A stretch of 64,000 nucleotides of DNA from Chitinophaga pinensis. GTDB taxonomy: Bacteria; Bacteroidota; Bacteroidia; Chitinophagales; CAMDFR01. The DNA lies in contig CAMDFR010000003.1 of assembly GCA_945897725.1 (NCBI GenBank), positions 88,059 to 152,058 of the forward strand. Reading direction: 5' to 3'. The position numbers were made by a program, and so were the translations under genes. The notes under the pieces are model-generated. The model was not told the DNA's origin. It made no database searches and worked only from the letters and a program-made list of their open reading frames with translations. Shown here piece after piece: positions 1 to 10,546 of this stretch (positions are counted from its first letter, which is position 1; each line of letters starts with the position of its first letter).

Positions 1-3000
1 AACTATAATAATTGCAGCGCCGCGCATCTGTGCAGAACAACCATTAATCGTAGTGCCAACAACTGTATAAGTACCTGAATTTAAATGTGTTCCAAAGGAG
101 ATGCTGCTACCAGTGCCTATCACAGGAGATCCAATAAGGGTGCCACCATCAAATACTAACTGATAACTAACTCCTAATTGACTACTGTCTAGACTTATTG
201 GTAAGCCAGTTCCACCAGCGCAATAGGATCCAGAGCCCAAAACATTATATATTGTATCTGGTTTCGGATAAACTATAATATCAATATTTGCTGATGCTGA
301 ACATCCTTTTGAATCAGTTACCTGTAAAGTATATGAATAGCTTCCTGCAATTTGAGGGTTTGCTGTAGCAGAAGCCCCACTAGTAGGCGTTATTGAAGTA
401 CCAGTCCACGTATAGGTATACGGACCGGTTCCTCCTGTTATATTTGCTGAAAAGACCACTGAACCACCACTTAGATGACACCAACTCGTGGATCCGCTGG
501 CAGAAATACTCACTGCTATATTCGACGGAACTGTTGTAATAATAATTTGGTCAGTTGCTGTACATCCATTTGAATCTGTGACTACTAAGGTATAAGTTGT
601 CGTACTCGATATGCCTTTTACATAAGGATTAGCAATGTCATTTATTGGAGTTAAGCCTAAGTCAGGACTCCATAAGTAAGAATAAACTCCCGAACCGCCA
701 GTGGCTGTTGGAGAACCTCCTAGTCGAACACTATCAGAAGGACATGTCACTATACTTTGATCAACTCCAGCGTCAGCAGTTGGGTTTGAATATGCGATTA
801 TAACAGCTGAGCCAGACATATCTACAACACAACCATTTGCCGAGGTTGCAACGATCGTATATGTTCCTGCGATTGTTTGATTCGGGAAAGAAATAGGAAA
901 ACCAGTACCAGCAATTGGCGCACCAATATTGGTTCCTGAATTATATACCAATTGATAGCTAATACCTGTCTGAGAATTACTCAAAAGAATTGGGAATCCT
1001 GCACCACCAGCGCAATATGAACCACCACCGCTTGTTGCATAAATATTTGGTTGTGGATCCACCGTAATTACAATGCTGCTGGTTGATTGACAACCATGTG
1101 CATCTGTTACAACGACCACATAAGTATATGTTCCTGTAGAATCAGGATTAACTGTTACCACTTGACTACTTGTAGAAGAAATATGTGAAACTGGGGTCCA
1201 TTGGTATGTAAAAGGACCTGTTCCAGAGGTAACGTTTGCGGTAAGAAAAACGCTTCCTCCCGTGAAGGCACACCATCTTGTGGCTCCGCTAGGACTTATT
1301 GAAACACCTAAATCGGAAGCGGATACTGTTATTAACATCTGATCTGAAGCTGTACAACCATTCACATCTGTTACGGTTACTTCATACAAGGCAGATAGAG
1401 ATAGATTTCCTACATAAGGATTTGAAAGTGTATCACTTGGTCTGATTCCAGTGGAAGGAGACCAAAGATAAGTATATGGAGCTGAACCACCCACACCAAC
1501 TGGCGACCCGCCTATCATCACACTATCTGATGGACAGTCAACTAAATTCTTATCTAATCCTGCATCTGCTGATGGGGTTGGGTTCATTACGACCACTGCA
1601 CTTCCACTCATTTGAGAAGAACAGCCGAACGCAGAGGTACCAATTACAGTATATGTACCTGCAGATGTTTGATTACCAAAAGAAAGAGCACCACCCACTG
1701 ATAGAATTGGGCTACCTATATTTATGCCACCATTCAATACTAATTGATAAGATATACCTGATTGACTATTATTTAAAGATACTGGAACTCCAATACCACC
1801 AGAGCAATAAGAGCCACCTCCAAGAACTACATTAGTTGTATCTGGCAAGGGATAAACAATTATAGATCTTTCAGCTGAAACTTGACAACCATTAGCGTCT
1901 GTTACAATCACATCATAGACATAGGTTCCTGCACTTTGTGGGCTAGCGTTCACCACTTGAGTATTAATTGGTGCAACTGAATAACCTGTCCAAGTATAGG
2001 TGAAAGATGGTGTACCTCCTGTAATTATAGCCGTATATTCTATACTATCACCCTCAGCTTCGCACCAAAAACTAGGTCCACTTGATGAAATTGCAACACT
2101 TAGTGTAGAAGAAACGACATCCACAAAAACCATGTCAGAGTCCGAACATCCGTTAGCATCAGTAACATACAATGTATAGGTTGTATTAGATCCAATATTG
2201 CCAACAAAAGGATTCGCAATGGTAGAAGAAGGTCTCATACCTGTTATTGGAGTCCAAAGGTAAGAATATGGTCCTACGCCACCAGAAGCCGTTGGAGAGC
2301 CTCCCAAACGGACACTATCACTATCACACGAAACCAAAGTTTGATCAGAACCGGCATCAGCTGTTGGAAGACTATTAATAATAATGGTTACTGAACCAGA
2401 CAATCTTGCATTACATCCATTTGAATTCGTTGCGGCAACAGTGTATGAACCTGCTAATACTTGATTACCAAAAGAGATGGCTGCTCCTGTACCTGAAATA
2501 GGGAAGCCAATATTGGTACCACCATTTAATACCAATTGATAATTCACACCTAACTCACTATTTGTGATACCAATTGATTGTCCAATGCCCCCAGCACAAT
2601 AAGCACCTCCGCCGGTAATGGCAAATGAAGTGTCAGGTAAAGCATTGACAGTTAAAGTGATATTTGCTGTATTAGTACAACCTTTTGCATCTGTAACAGT
2701 TACTGTATACAAATAGTTACCTGGGACATTAGGATTTGCTATAGTACTAGAAGCAGACAATGAAGAAAGATTACTACCAATCCAACTATAATTGAAAGGA
2801 GCTGTTCCTCCTGTGATTCCTGCTGTTAAAACAACACTTCCTGCAGTGCCAGTACACCAACTTGTTCCACCACTAGGAACGACATTTACTACCAAGCTAG
2901 ATGCCTGAACTGAAATAAGGGCTTGGTCTGTTGCAGTACAGCCATTTGCGTCGGTTACGACTACTGCATAATAGGTTGAAAAGCCAATTCCGCTTAAGGT

Positions 3001-6000
3001 TGGATTGGCCACTGAAGCACTGCTCAATCCTAGACTTGGAGACCAACTATAGGTGTAAGGGCTATTACCAGAAGTAGCTGTTGGAGAGCCTCCTAATAAT
3101 AAACTGTCATTTGGACAAGTGATGATAATTTGATCAGGTCCTGCATTAGCAAGTGGAGATGCATTTTGAATCACCGTAACAAATCCTGTCATTGGGTTTA
3201 AACAACCCAAGCTAGAAATGGCGTTCACAGAATAATTTCCTGCCACTAATTGGTTACCGAAACTCAATGCTGATCCAGTTCCCAAAATTGGCAACCCAAT
3301 ATTTAAAGATCCATTGAAAACTAGCTGATAACTAACTCCTGTATCACTATTATTAATTCCAACAGGAACGCCAATTCCACCAGCACAATAAGACCCTCCA
3401 CCTGTCACAGAGAAAGCACTTGGCAAGCTATTAACAGTTACAGAAATAGTGGCTGAATCTTTACATCCACTAGCATCTATCACGATAAGAAGATAATTAT
3501 ATACACCTGGAATTTGAGGATTGGCAGTAGCGTTTGCGGCTGTTGCAGGGAAAACATCTGTTCCTATCCAAGAATAAGTGTAAGGAGCTGAGCCACCAGT
3601 GATTTGAGACTGTAACAGCACACTGCTTCCACTAAAGCCGCACCATGTAGTAGAGCCAATCGGAACAATATCTACATTTAATGTAGAAGGAATAACGGTA
3701 ACAGTTGCAATATCGGATGCCGTGCAACCGTTTGCATCTGTAACGGTTACTGTATAATTAGTGGTTGATGTGATGCCTCTTACATTTGGATTAGCAACTG
3801 TATTCGAAGGGAACAAGCCAATACTTGGGCCCCAACTATAGGTATAAGGCGAGGATCCACCACTTGCTGTTGGAGAGCCACCGATGAAGATGCTATCATT
3901 AGGGCAATTAATTATACTTTTATCTAAACCTGCATTTGCAACAGGTAATGTATTCATTGAAACCGTTGCAAATCCTGTCATTAAAATAGTGCAACTAAGC
4001 GCATTTGTGGCTCTAACGGTGTATACACCAGTTGTTTGGTTACCGAAATCAAGTGGTGAACCTGTTCCGGGAATTGGAGATCCAATGTTAGTGAGACCGC
4101 CTAAAAGAAGCTGATAATCCACGCCTATCTCACTACTATTCAAACCAACAGAAACACCAATTCCACCAGCACAATATCCTCCACCGCCTGTCACTACAAA
4201 ACTATTATTAGGAAGCGCATATACTGTAACCGTTACAGAAGAGGTAGACAAACAACCGTTTCTATCTGTCACAGATAAATTATAAGTATATGTGCCAGCA
4301 ACATTTGGATTTGCTGTAGTCACTGCTGTATTTGTTGGAGAAATGAAAGAACCTGTCCAGGTATAATTGAATGGTGCAGTTCCGCCAGTAATATTGGCAG
4401 TCAAAACTACACTGCCTCCAGTTCCAGCACACCATGTTAATGGACCACTTGGGCTTATAGAAACACTCAAATTAGAAGGAATTACGGTAACAGTTACTTG
4501 ATCGGTAGCTGTACATGAATTTGCATCAGTTACAGTGACGAAATAGCTTGTGCTAGAAACAATTCCTTTAACGAATGGATTTGAAGAAGAATTACTAGGA
4601 GTTAAACCTGTTGAGGGACTCCAATTATAAGTGTATGGGCTAAGACCTCCAGATGCTGTTGGAGAGGCACCTAATTGGGTACTATCTGCGGCACAATCAA
4701 ACAATGTTTTGTCAGGTCCTGCGTCGGCAATAGGATTTGAAGCTATAATAATTACTACAGAACCAGAAAGAGAACCACTGCATCCAGTAAAAGAGTTCAC
4801 AGCATTCACAGTATAGGTCCCTGCGGATAGTTGATTACCAAAAGCTAATGCTCCCCCTGTACCGGCAACAGGTGAACCGATATTCGTGACTCCATCAAGA
4901 ATCAATTGATAATTCACCCCTATTTCACTAGAATTCGTACCAATAGGCAATCCTACTCCACCACTGCAATATGTTCCACCTCCTGTAACCACGAATGTGG
5001 TGTTCGGCAATGGATTTACAATGACTGTGATTGTTGAAGATACTCTACAATCAGCAGCGTCAAGTACACTTACAACATAGGTATAAGTACCAGCCACACT
5101 TGGGTTTGCAGTTACTACTTGTCCTGTTGTTGGTGAAACAGAAGTCCCAGACCAAGTATAAGTATATGGTGCGACTCCACCGCTAACATTTGCTGTAAAG
5201 ACAACACTTCCTCCACTTCCTTCGCACCAAGTAGTAGATCCAGTAGGAGTAATGGATACAGCCATTGTGGTTGGCAAAATTAAAATACTCATCTCATCAG
5301 AGGCCGTACAACCCACATTATCTGTTACAGTCACAAAATAAGAGGTTGTAGAACCAATACCTTTAACATATGGATTTGCAATGCTTGTACTTGGAGTTAC
5401 ACCAATGGAAGGCGACCATGCATATGTATATGGGGCCGTCCCTCCGCTAGCTGTTGGAGAACCACCTATTCTAACACTATCACTTGCACAAGCCACCAAC
5501 ACTTGATCTAAACCTGCGTCTGCTGTTGGAGCGGTAATTATAGTTACAATAGCGGATCCAGTCATTAAGAGAGTACATCCAAATGAATTAGTGGCAATAA
5601 CCGTATATGTTCCCGCAGTGCTTTGATTGCCAAATGAAATCGCAGCACCAGTACCGATAATCGGTAAACCAATATTTGAAACTCCATTCAGAATCAACTG
5701 ATAACTCACTCCACTTTCACTATTGCTTAGTCCTACCGAAACGCCAACTCCTGTACTACAATAAGCACCTCCACCAGTTACGGAATAAGCTGTTGGACTT
5801 GCATTCACAGTGATTGTTACACTTGCATTGGAAGTACAGCCATTTGCATCGGTAATATTCACATTATAAGTATATGTTCCAGCAATATTTGGATTTGCCG
5901 TTGCAGAAGCCGAAGTGGTTGGAGAAATTGAGGTACCTGTCCACAAGTAAGAAAATGGGGCTGTACCTCCGGTAATATTAGCCGTTAAAGATACGCTGAC

Positions 6001-7110
6001 TCCGGTACCTGCACACCATGTGGTAGTCCCTCCTGCACCAATAGAAACACTCAATGATGAAGATGAAACTGTGATTTGAACCTCATCTGTTGCCGTACAA
6101 CCTAGGTTATCCGTTACGGTAACTGTATAATCAGTTGTTGAACTAATTCCTCGCACATAAGGATTAGCAATAGTAATACTAGGAGTTAATCCCGAGGACG
6201 GGCTCCAACTATAAGTATATGGACTAGCACCACCAGTAGCTGTAGGGCTAGCACCTAATCGAACACTATCAGCACCACAATTCACCAAAGAGGCATCAGG
6301 GCCAGCATTTGCAGCTGGACTTGAATTAATCGTGATAATTGACGAACCTGTCATCAAAGAGGAACAGCCAAATGAATTTGTTCCTCTTACGGTATAAGAA
6401 CCTGCCGTTGTTTGTAAACCAAATGTGAGCGCCGAACCTGTTCCTGCAATTGGAGAACCAATATTCGTAATTCCATTAAGGATAAGTTGATAGTTGACGC
6501 CAGTCTGACTTCCATCTAAGCCAACAGACAAACCTGCACCTCCGCTACAGTATGATCCTCCACCCGTTACATTGAATGTATTATCAGGAGTTGGGTTAAC
6601 GGTAACCACTATTGTAGAAGAAGATGTACAACCTTTTGCATCCGTAACTAGTATAGTATAAGTATATGTACCGGCTAGACTTGGATTTACTGTTGCTACA
6701 GACGAAGTGGTTGGGGAAATGGAAGTACCTGTCCATAGATAAGAAAACGGACTTGCACCACCTGTAACATTTGCTGTTAATACTGCACTTCCGCCTGAGC
6801 CAGCACACCAGGTAGTAGAACCACTTGGGCTGATTGAAACAGCTAAAGAGGAAGCAACCACGGTAATTCTGACTTGATCCGTAGCAGTACAGCCGTTTGC
6901 ATCAGTAACTGTAACTGCGTAATTTGTTGTTGAACTAATTTCTTTTACATATGGATTGGCAATCAAGGTACTAGGAGTAACTCCAGTAGAAGGACTCCAG
7001 CTATAGCTATAAGGGCTTAATCCGCCAGAAGCTGTTGGCGTGGCTCCAATTCTCACGCTATCATTTGGACAATTCGTAATGTTTTGGTCTAAGCCTGCAT
7101 CAGCAAGTGG
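1..7110 (-). repeat. Tandem 789-795 bp coding super-repeat, about 8.9 copies
   Basis: An equivalent proline codon recurs at 709, 1501, 2293, 3082, 3871, 4660, 5455, 6244 and 7036, giving periods of 792, 792, 789, 789, 789, 795, 789 and 792 bases (263-265 residues). Each unit holds three Ig-like modules in the same order: a GGSPTATGG...YLWSP module, a GGTGPYTYTW module with a WCH motif, and a YCAGG...YQLV module. The copies differ at many bases, so they are an old amplification under protein-level constraint. Confidence 0.95.
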
Positions 7111-10100
7111 TTGTGCATTTACTGTAATATTTTTCGTCAATGTAGTGGAACAACCTAAAGAATTACTCAGCACTAACTGTATGACCCTAGTACCACTGGC
7201 ACCCCATGTAAAGTCGGTAGTGCTTGCTGTTGGTGTTGAAGCAGTTCCACCAATGCTACTCCATGAATAGGTACAACCTGAACAATTTAACAAACTTCCA
7301 ACTGCATATGGTCCAGAGAGAGCGTTTGTACATACAGGGGTAGGTCCAGTAATGATCCCCGAAGGTGACAAGCAGGTTGCCGTTCTATATATCAAATAAT
7401 CTTCTATCTCTCCATCTGAATTGATATTAACTGTGGGAGAAGGAGACGCTTCCTTAAAGGCAGGATCGGTAGAAATTCTTAGTCTCATATAGCTTGTATC
7501 TGTTGCGGCAGTCCAACTTATACCACTCCAAGTTAAGGTAACACTGGAAGTATATGGTAAGGCAGTGGCTTTGGCTTGTTCGCTATCGTCAAACACTCCA
7601 TTGCCATTAAAATCTATCCAACCTATCAAAACCGCAGTATCTACTGCACTTTTAGCATTTACAATATTTATGGTTTTTTGGAAAATGGTAGTTGTATCAA
7701 AAAATTGCACCGAACTTCCTGGTAATCCATCCTCATCATCAATTTCACTAGTATCATCTGCTCTAGCATAAATACCTGGTGAAGCTGGAGGCAAATTTTC
7801 GTTGTCCAATAAAGAACCGATTTTAACACGTGTATCTATAATATGATGTGGTTGTGCGTAAGAAAGCGGTGCGTCACCATGATCATAATTTAAGAGATTA
7901 CCAATTCGCCATTTAAAGATAATATGAGTATCGTTAGTACCATTACTTTTGGTTGTATCGAATGCAATGATTGGTCCAGCGTATGGTCCGATTAATCGCG
8001 GCTGAGTATAAACACTATGCGTTGTTGTAGCCAACACAATGAGTGAATCGCCTTCAACAAACATATGATTTGAACCTCTTGGATTTCCAGTAGCACCGAG
8101 ATAGTCATTCGCTGATCCTCCTGCATATGTGGAGAAATTTAATGTTGTCAAATCATTCAAAAGCGAGGTAAAAAAAATATCAATATTTCCGTTTTGGGTA
8201 CTATCATAAAAGCTTCCACCACCTGCTAAATTTTTAACAGGAAATGAACCTGTTGCAGAAGTTGTACTGCCATAAATCATGACACTCGTTCCTTGGAATC
8301 CAGCAATACATGCTCCTATATCTGTGCCGGATCCACCAATAAATGTTGCTTTCCAAGGGTCTAAACCAGTTTTTCCTAGTTTAGGGACTTTTCCCAACAA
8401 AATATCTTGCCTTCCACCAAACACTGTTTGAAACCTAGTACCTGAGCCTAGAGGAAATCCAGAGGAGCTTGTTGTACCAGTGATATAAATGGTATCTGCA
8501 GTTCCAATGAAGCAACCATTAAAATCATCTGCAGCCGTACCACCAATTCGGCTAAGCTGAGTGAAGCTACTTCCCGCTGCGGCAAGGACTCCAACAACAC
8601 CGTCTTCATTATTCGTTCCAGGATTGGAACCAGCAGCACTCGCAGTCAATGTTAACGAGGCATTTGTACTAAGTGTTGTACCAACAAAAGCAACAGCGCC
8701 ATCAGAAAATACTTTTAAATCATTTAAGAAGTCATCTCCACCTCCACCAACATAAGTACCATAACTAAGTGTGTTGAAGGATGTAAATTTCGCAATGTAC
8801 ATATCAACTGCACCACCATATGAAGCATCTGCAGCACCTGAGATATAGTTTGGAGAGGCTGTGGATAATGCGGCAGCTGTGGTGGCTCCAATAATATAAC
8901 TATTATCAGAGAGTGCTCGAATAGAAAGTACTCCATCGTCAGGAACACTGCCATTATTCCCAGTGGCTGTACCGCCGCTACTACCAATAAATGAGCTATA
9001 TAATAAACTTCCTAAGTCAGAGGCATTAAAACATGCTACGTAGCCATCAGTTGTTCCACCTTTTGCATTATCAAAAGCTGCAGGTGAAACAGATAAAGGA
9101 ATGGTGCCTTGGGTTAAGCCACAAATAAATACATTTGTCTTAGAAGGGGAAAGACTAACTCCAAATAATTGGTCGGTGCCTGTAGAACCAAAATAAGTAA
9201 TGGCCAAAATTTGCGTTCCATCTGCTTTTACCTTGTAAAGGATACCATCTTGAGCCCCATTAGTAATACTGTCATAGCCATACAAGCTGTATGCAATATA
9301 TGACGTAGAGATTGCTTGATTGGTAGCACCACCGACAAATACGTTACCAGAATTATCAATGTCTACCCCATAAACATAGTCATCGAAAGAAGCGGAAATA
9401 TTATCAAAGAAAGTTCCCCATTTTAAGTCTGGATCAATGACCAAGGCATACTTATTATCAATTAGATCCTTTGTTTTAAAGCTTACTGTTTTTTGATCTG
9501 CAGCAATATCAAAATTAAAAGACACTGGTTTTTTAGTTCCGTTTATTATTTGATAACTTTCAGGAATGCCAAATTTCAAATCATCAAAATTAAGCTTTAC
9601 AATTAATTTACCCTTTTGGTCAAGAGCTAACTTGTCCTGACCTTTGAAAGACATTTTAATTAGACTAAAATCTGCGCCCGGCTTAACAATCCAATCAAAC
9701 TCAAGCTCAGACTCACCTTGGCTATATAATCTCAAGTCTATGCCTGGGTATAAATCTTTCATGGTAATTTCTCCAAAACTTTTTACTCCAGAGGCATGAG
9801 TTGTCTTGTCATTACCTATAAAATAATTATATGAAGTAGGCAAAACAGCGGAAGTTAATACTTGACAATTTGGATTGCTATTTTCAAAAATGATACCCCA
9901 ATTTTGAACTTCTCTTTTGAGGGAAGATTCATCTTCATCTGTTTCTTCTATTTCAGGTTTTACCGTACAAAATTTAATTTCATTATTTTTCACAATCAAT
10001 TGACCAGAGGCTGATGAACCATAGTATTTAACTGCTGTTGGCCACTGACCTAGATTCTCAATAAAACTAATGGAGTTTTGAGACTTTTTTAGTGCCTCCT

Positions 10101-10233
10101 TAAGAATATCCTGGCCTCCGGAGGAGGCATTGATGGATGAGCCTTGTTTAGATGATTGTGCCAGCGTAGTAAATAAGCATAACACAAAAATTGCGCACAC
10201 AAAAATATTTTTGTTAAAATTGTTAGTTCTCAT
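1..10233 (-). CDS. Giant secreted SprB-like repeat adhesin, N-terminal part (C-terminus outside window)
   Basis: One reading frame stays open from the ATG at 10231-10233 to the left edge (3411 codons), so the C-terminus and any type IX sorting domain are missing. Residues 1-25 form a signal peptide ending in LAQS. Residues about 40-270 resemble DUF7948 (motif ENLGQWP near residue 58). About 270-800 is a beta-propeller-like region with SBBP-type motifs such as YGTYVGGGGDDF. About 815-950 is a GEVED domain (FNGNGVFDDSE and GEIEDYLI). About 955-1040 is a PKD-like domain. From about residue 1040 onward come three-module repeats of the SprB/Ig-like kind (motifs TYTLVVTDSNGC, GPYTYTWTG, YCAGGTG). 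Such proteins in Bacteroidota are exported by the type IX system and act as surface adhesins; that role here is inferred. A promoter lies 126 bases upstream. Family identity is secure, function is not. Confidence 0.93.
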   Translation of the reverse strand, partial: MRTNNFNKNIFVCAIFVLCLFTTLAQSSKQGSSINASSGGQDILKEALKKSQNSISFIENLGQWPTAVKYYGSSASGQLIVKNNEIKFCTVKPEIEETDEDESSLKREVQNWGIIFENSNPNCQVLTSAVLPTSYNYFIGNDKTTHASGVKSFGEITMKDLYPGIDLRLYSQGESELEFDWIVKPGADFSLIKMSFKGQDKLALDQKGKLIVKLNFDDLKFGIPESYQIINGTKKPVSFNFDIAADQKTVSFKTKDLIDNKYALVIDPDLKWGTFFDNISASFDDYVYGVDIDNSGNVFVGGATNQAISTSYIAYSLYGYDSITNGAQDGILYKVKADGTQILAITYFGSTGTDQLFGVSLSPSKTNVFICGLTQGTIPLSVSPAAFDNAKGGTTDGYVACFNASDLGSLLYSSFIGSSGGTATGNNGSVPDDGVLSIRALSDNSYIIGATTAAALSTASPNYISGAADASYGGAVDMYIAKFTSFNTLSYGTYVGGGGDDFLNDLKVFSDGAVAFVGTTLSTNASLTLTASAAGSNPGTNNEDGVVGVLAAAGSSFTQLSRIGGTAADDFNGCFIGTADTIYITGTTSSSGFPLGSGTRFQTVFGGRQDILLGKVPKLGKTGLDPWKATFIGGSGTDIGACIAGFQGTSVMIYGSTTSATGSFPVKNLAGGGSFYDSTQNGNIDIFFTSLLNDLTTLNFSTYAGGSANDYLGATGNPRGSNHMFVEGDSLIVLATTTHSVYTQPRLIGPYAGPIIAFDTTKSNGTNDTHIIFKWRIGNLLNYDHGDAPLSYAQPHHIIDTRVKIGSLLDNENLPPASPGIYARADDTSEIDDEDGLPGSSVQFFDTTTIFQKTINIVNAKSAVDTAVLIGWIDFNGNGVFDDSEQAKATALPYTSSVTLTWSGISWTAATDTSYMRLRISTDPAFKEASPSPTVNINSDGEIEDYLIYRTATCLSPSGIITGPTPVCTNALSGPYAVGSLLNCSGCTYSWSSIGGTASTPTASTTDFTWGASGTRVIQLVLSNSLGCSTTLTKNITVNAQPLADAGLDQNITNCPNDSVRIGATPTASGGLSPYSYSWSPSTGVTPSTLIANPYVKEISSTTNYAVTVTDANGCTATDQVRITVVASSLAVSISPSGSTTWCAGSGGSAVLTANVTGGASPFSYLWTGTSISPTTSSVATVNPSLAGTYTYTILVTDAKGCTSSSTIVVTVNPTPDNTFNVTGGGSYCSGGAGLSVGLDGSQTGVNYQLILNGITNIGSPIAGTGSALTFGLQTTAGSYTVRGTNSFGCSSLMTGSSIITINSSPAANAGPDASLVNCGADSVRLGASPTATGGASPYTYSWSPSSGLTPSITIANPYVRGISSTTDYTVTVTDNLGCTATDEVQITVSSSSLSVSIGAGGTTTWCAGTGVSVSLTANITGGTAPFSYLWTGTSISPTTSASATANPNIAGTYTYNVNITDANGCTSNASVTITVNASPTAYSVTGGGAYCSTGVGVSVGLSNSESGVSYQLILNGVSNIGLPIIGTGAAISFGNQSTAGTYTVIATNSFGCTLLMTGSAIVTIITAPTADAGLDQVLVACASDSVRIGGSPTASGGTAPYTYAWSPSIGVTPSTSIANPYVKGIGSTTSYFVTVTDNVGCTASDEMSILILPTTMAVSITPTGSTTWCEGSGGSVVFTANVSGGVAPYTYTWSGTSVSPTTGQVVTANPSVAGTYTYVVSVLDAADCRVSSTITVIVNPLPNTTFVVTGGGTYCSGGVGLPIGTNSSEIGVNYQLILDGVTNIGSPVAGTGGALAFGNQLSAGTYTVNAVNSFTGCSGSLSGSVVIIIASNPIADAGPDKTLFDCAADSTQLGASPTASGGLSPYTYNWSPSTGLTPSNSSSNPFVKGIVSSTSYFVTVTDANSCTATDQVTVTVIPSNLSVSISPSGPLTWCAGTGGSVVLTANITGGTAPFNYTWTGSFISPTNTAVTTANPNVAGTYTYNLSVTDRNGCLSTSSVTVTVYALPNNSFVVTGGGGYCAGGIGVSVGLNSSEIGVDYQLLLGGLTNIGSPIPGTGSPLDFGNQTTGVYTVRATNALSCTILMTGFATVSMNTLPVANAGLDKSIINCPNDSIFIGGSPTASGGSSPYTYSWGPSIGLFPSNTVANPNVRGITSTTNYTVTVTDANGCTASDIATVTVIPSTLNVDIVPIGSTTWCGFSGSSVLLQSQITGGSAPYTYSWIGTDVFPATAANATANPQIPGVYNYLLIVIDASGCKDSATISVTVNSLPSAFSVTGGGSYCAGGIGVPVGINNSDTGVSYQLVFNGSLNIGLPILGTGSALSFGNQLVAGNYSVNAISSLGCLNPMTGFVTVIQNASPLANAGPDQIIITCPNDSLLLGGSPTATSGNSPYTYSWSPSLGLSSASVANPTLSGIGFSTYYAVVVTDANGCTATDQALISVQASSLVVNVVPSGGTSWCTGTAGSVVLTAGITGGTAPFNYSWIGSNLSSLSASSTIANPNVPGNYLYTVTVTDAKGCTNTANITLTVNALPDTSFAITGGGAYCAGGIGQSIGITNSELGVNYQLVLNGGTNIGFPISGTGAAISFGNQVLAGSYTVAATNSNGCNARLSGSVTIIINSLPTADAGSDQTLVSCDSDSVRLGGSPTASGGVGPYSYLWTPITGMRPSSTIANPFVGNIGSNTTYTLYVTDANGCSDSDMVFVDVVSSTLSVAISSSGPSFWCEAEGDSIEYTAIITGGTPSFTYTWTGYSVAPINTQVVNASPQSAGTYVYDVIVTDANGCQVSAERSIIVYPLPDTTNVVLGGGSYCSGGIGVPVSLNNSQSGISYQLVLNGGINIGSPILSVGGALSFGNQTSAGTYTVIGTSAFGCSSQMSGSAVVVMNPTPSADAGLDKNLVDCPSDSVMIGGSPVGVGGSAPYTYLWSPSTGIRPSDTLSNPYVGNLSLSALYEVTVTDVNGCTASDQMLITVSASDLGVSISPSGATRWCAFTGGSVFLTANVTSGTGPFTYQWTPVSHISSTSSQVVTVNPDSTGTYTYVVVVTDAHGCQSTSSIVITVDPQPNIYATSGGGSYCAGGAGFPILLSNSQTGISYQLVYNSGTNIGAPIAGTGFPISFPNQTIAGTYTIVATSANGCVVDMSGSAVIIAYSNPTADAGVDQSIVTCPSDSVRLGGSPTATGGSGVYSYLWSPDLGLTPINDIANPYVKGISSTTTYTLVVTDSNGCTATDQIIITTVPSNIAVSISASGSTSWCHLSGGSVVFSANITGGTGPYTYTWTGTSITPTSGASATANPQIAGSYSYTLQVTDSKGCSASANIDIIVYPKPDTIYNVLGSGSYCAGGTGLPISLDSSQLGVSYQLVFDGGTLIGSPVIGTGSSISFGTHLNSGTYTVVGTTINGCSAQMRGAAIIIV

Positions 10234-10358
10234 GTTAAGTATGATAAATTGTATGGATTTTTTTGCAATAAAAGGTTGTGTCTCTGTTGTAAGAGCGCAT
10301 ACAATAAAATAACGCAGAAGGCATTCATTTCTTCAAGTAGACTTTATTTTATAGACAA

Positions 10359-10389
10359 CAAAAGTATGTATTAAAGACCACTTCACAAA
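10359..10389 (-). promoter_or_regulatory. Promoter of the giant adhesin gene
   Basis: On the minus strand TTTG (10386-10389) is followed after exactly 19 bases by TACTTTTG (10359-10366). This is a full match to the Bacteroidota -33/-7 promoter pattern TTTG-N19-TAnnTTTG. It predicts an untranslated leader of about 120 bases. Confidence 0.7.
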
Positions 10390-10458
10390 GATTTAAACAT
10401 TAATTACCCATTAAATATAATATTTTACCATAAATTATTGATATTAAAATATAAGCAA

Positions 10459-10476
10459 GAGCCTTAAAAGAGGCTC
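10459..10476 (-). terminator. Intrinsic terminator of lpdA
   Basis: GAGCCT and AGGCTC arms pair around a 6-base loop. On the minus strand they are followed by a T-rich stretch (TTGCTTATATTTT). It lies about 70 bases after the lpdA stop codon. The stem is short, so termination may be partial. Confidence 0.6.
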
Positions 10477-10546
10477 CTTTATTCGATGAAAAATGAAGAT
10501 AAAATCTCAGAGTGAAATTTAAAAAAATACGCTGCACAATTTTGTA

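Larger units (their letters stand above)
10234..10546. other. Intergenic region between the giant gene and lpdA
   Basis: This 313-base AT-rich gap holds the giant gene's leader and promoter (10359-10389) and the lpdA terminator (10459-10476). I see no further gene or repeat in it. Confidence 0.7.

Noticed and set aside
1..7110. Periodic repeats that might suggest a CRISPR or satellite array
   Set aside because: The period is 789-795 bases, copies are diverged, and the whole stretch is one coding frame.
1476..8987. Many open frames of 60-120 codons on both strands inside the giant repeat gene
   Set aside because: They are shadows of the long minus-strand reading frame, and their existence tracks its repeats and base bias. 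None has a start context or recognisable protein.
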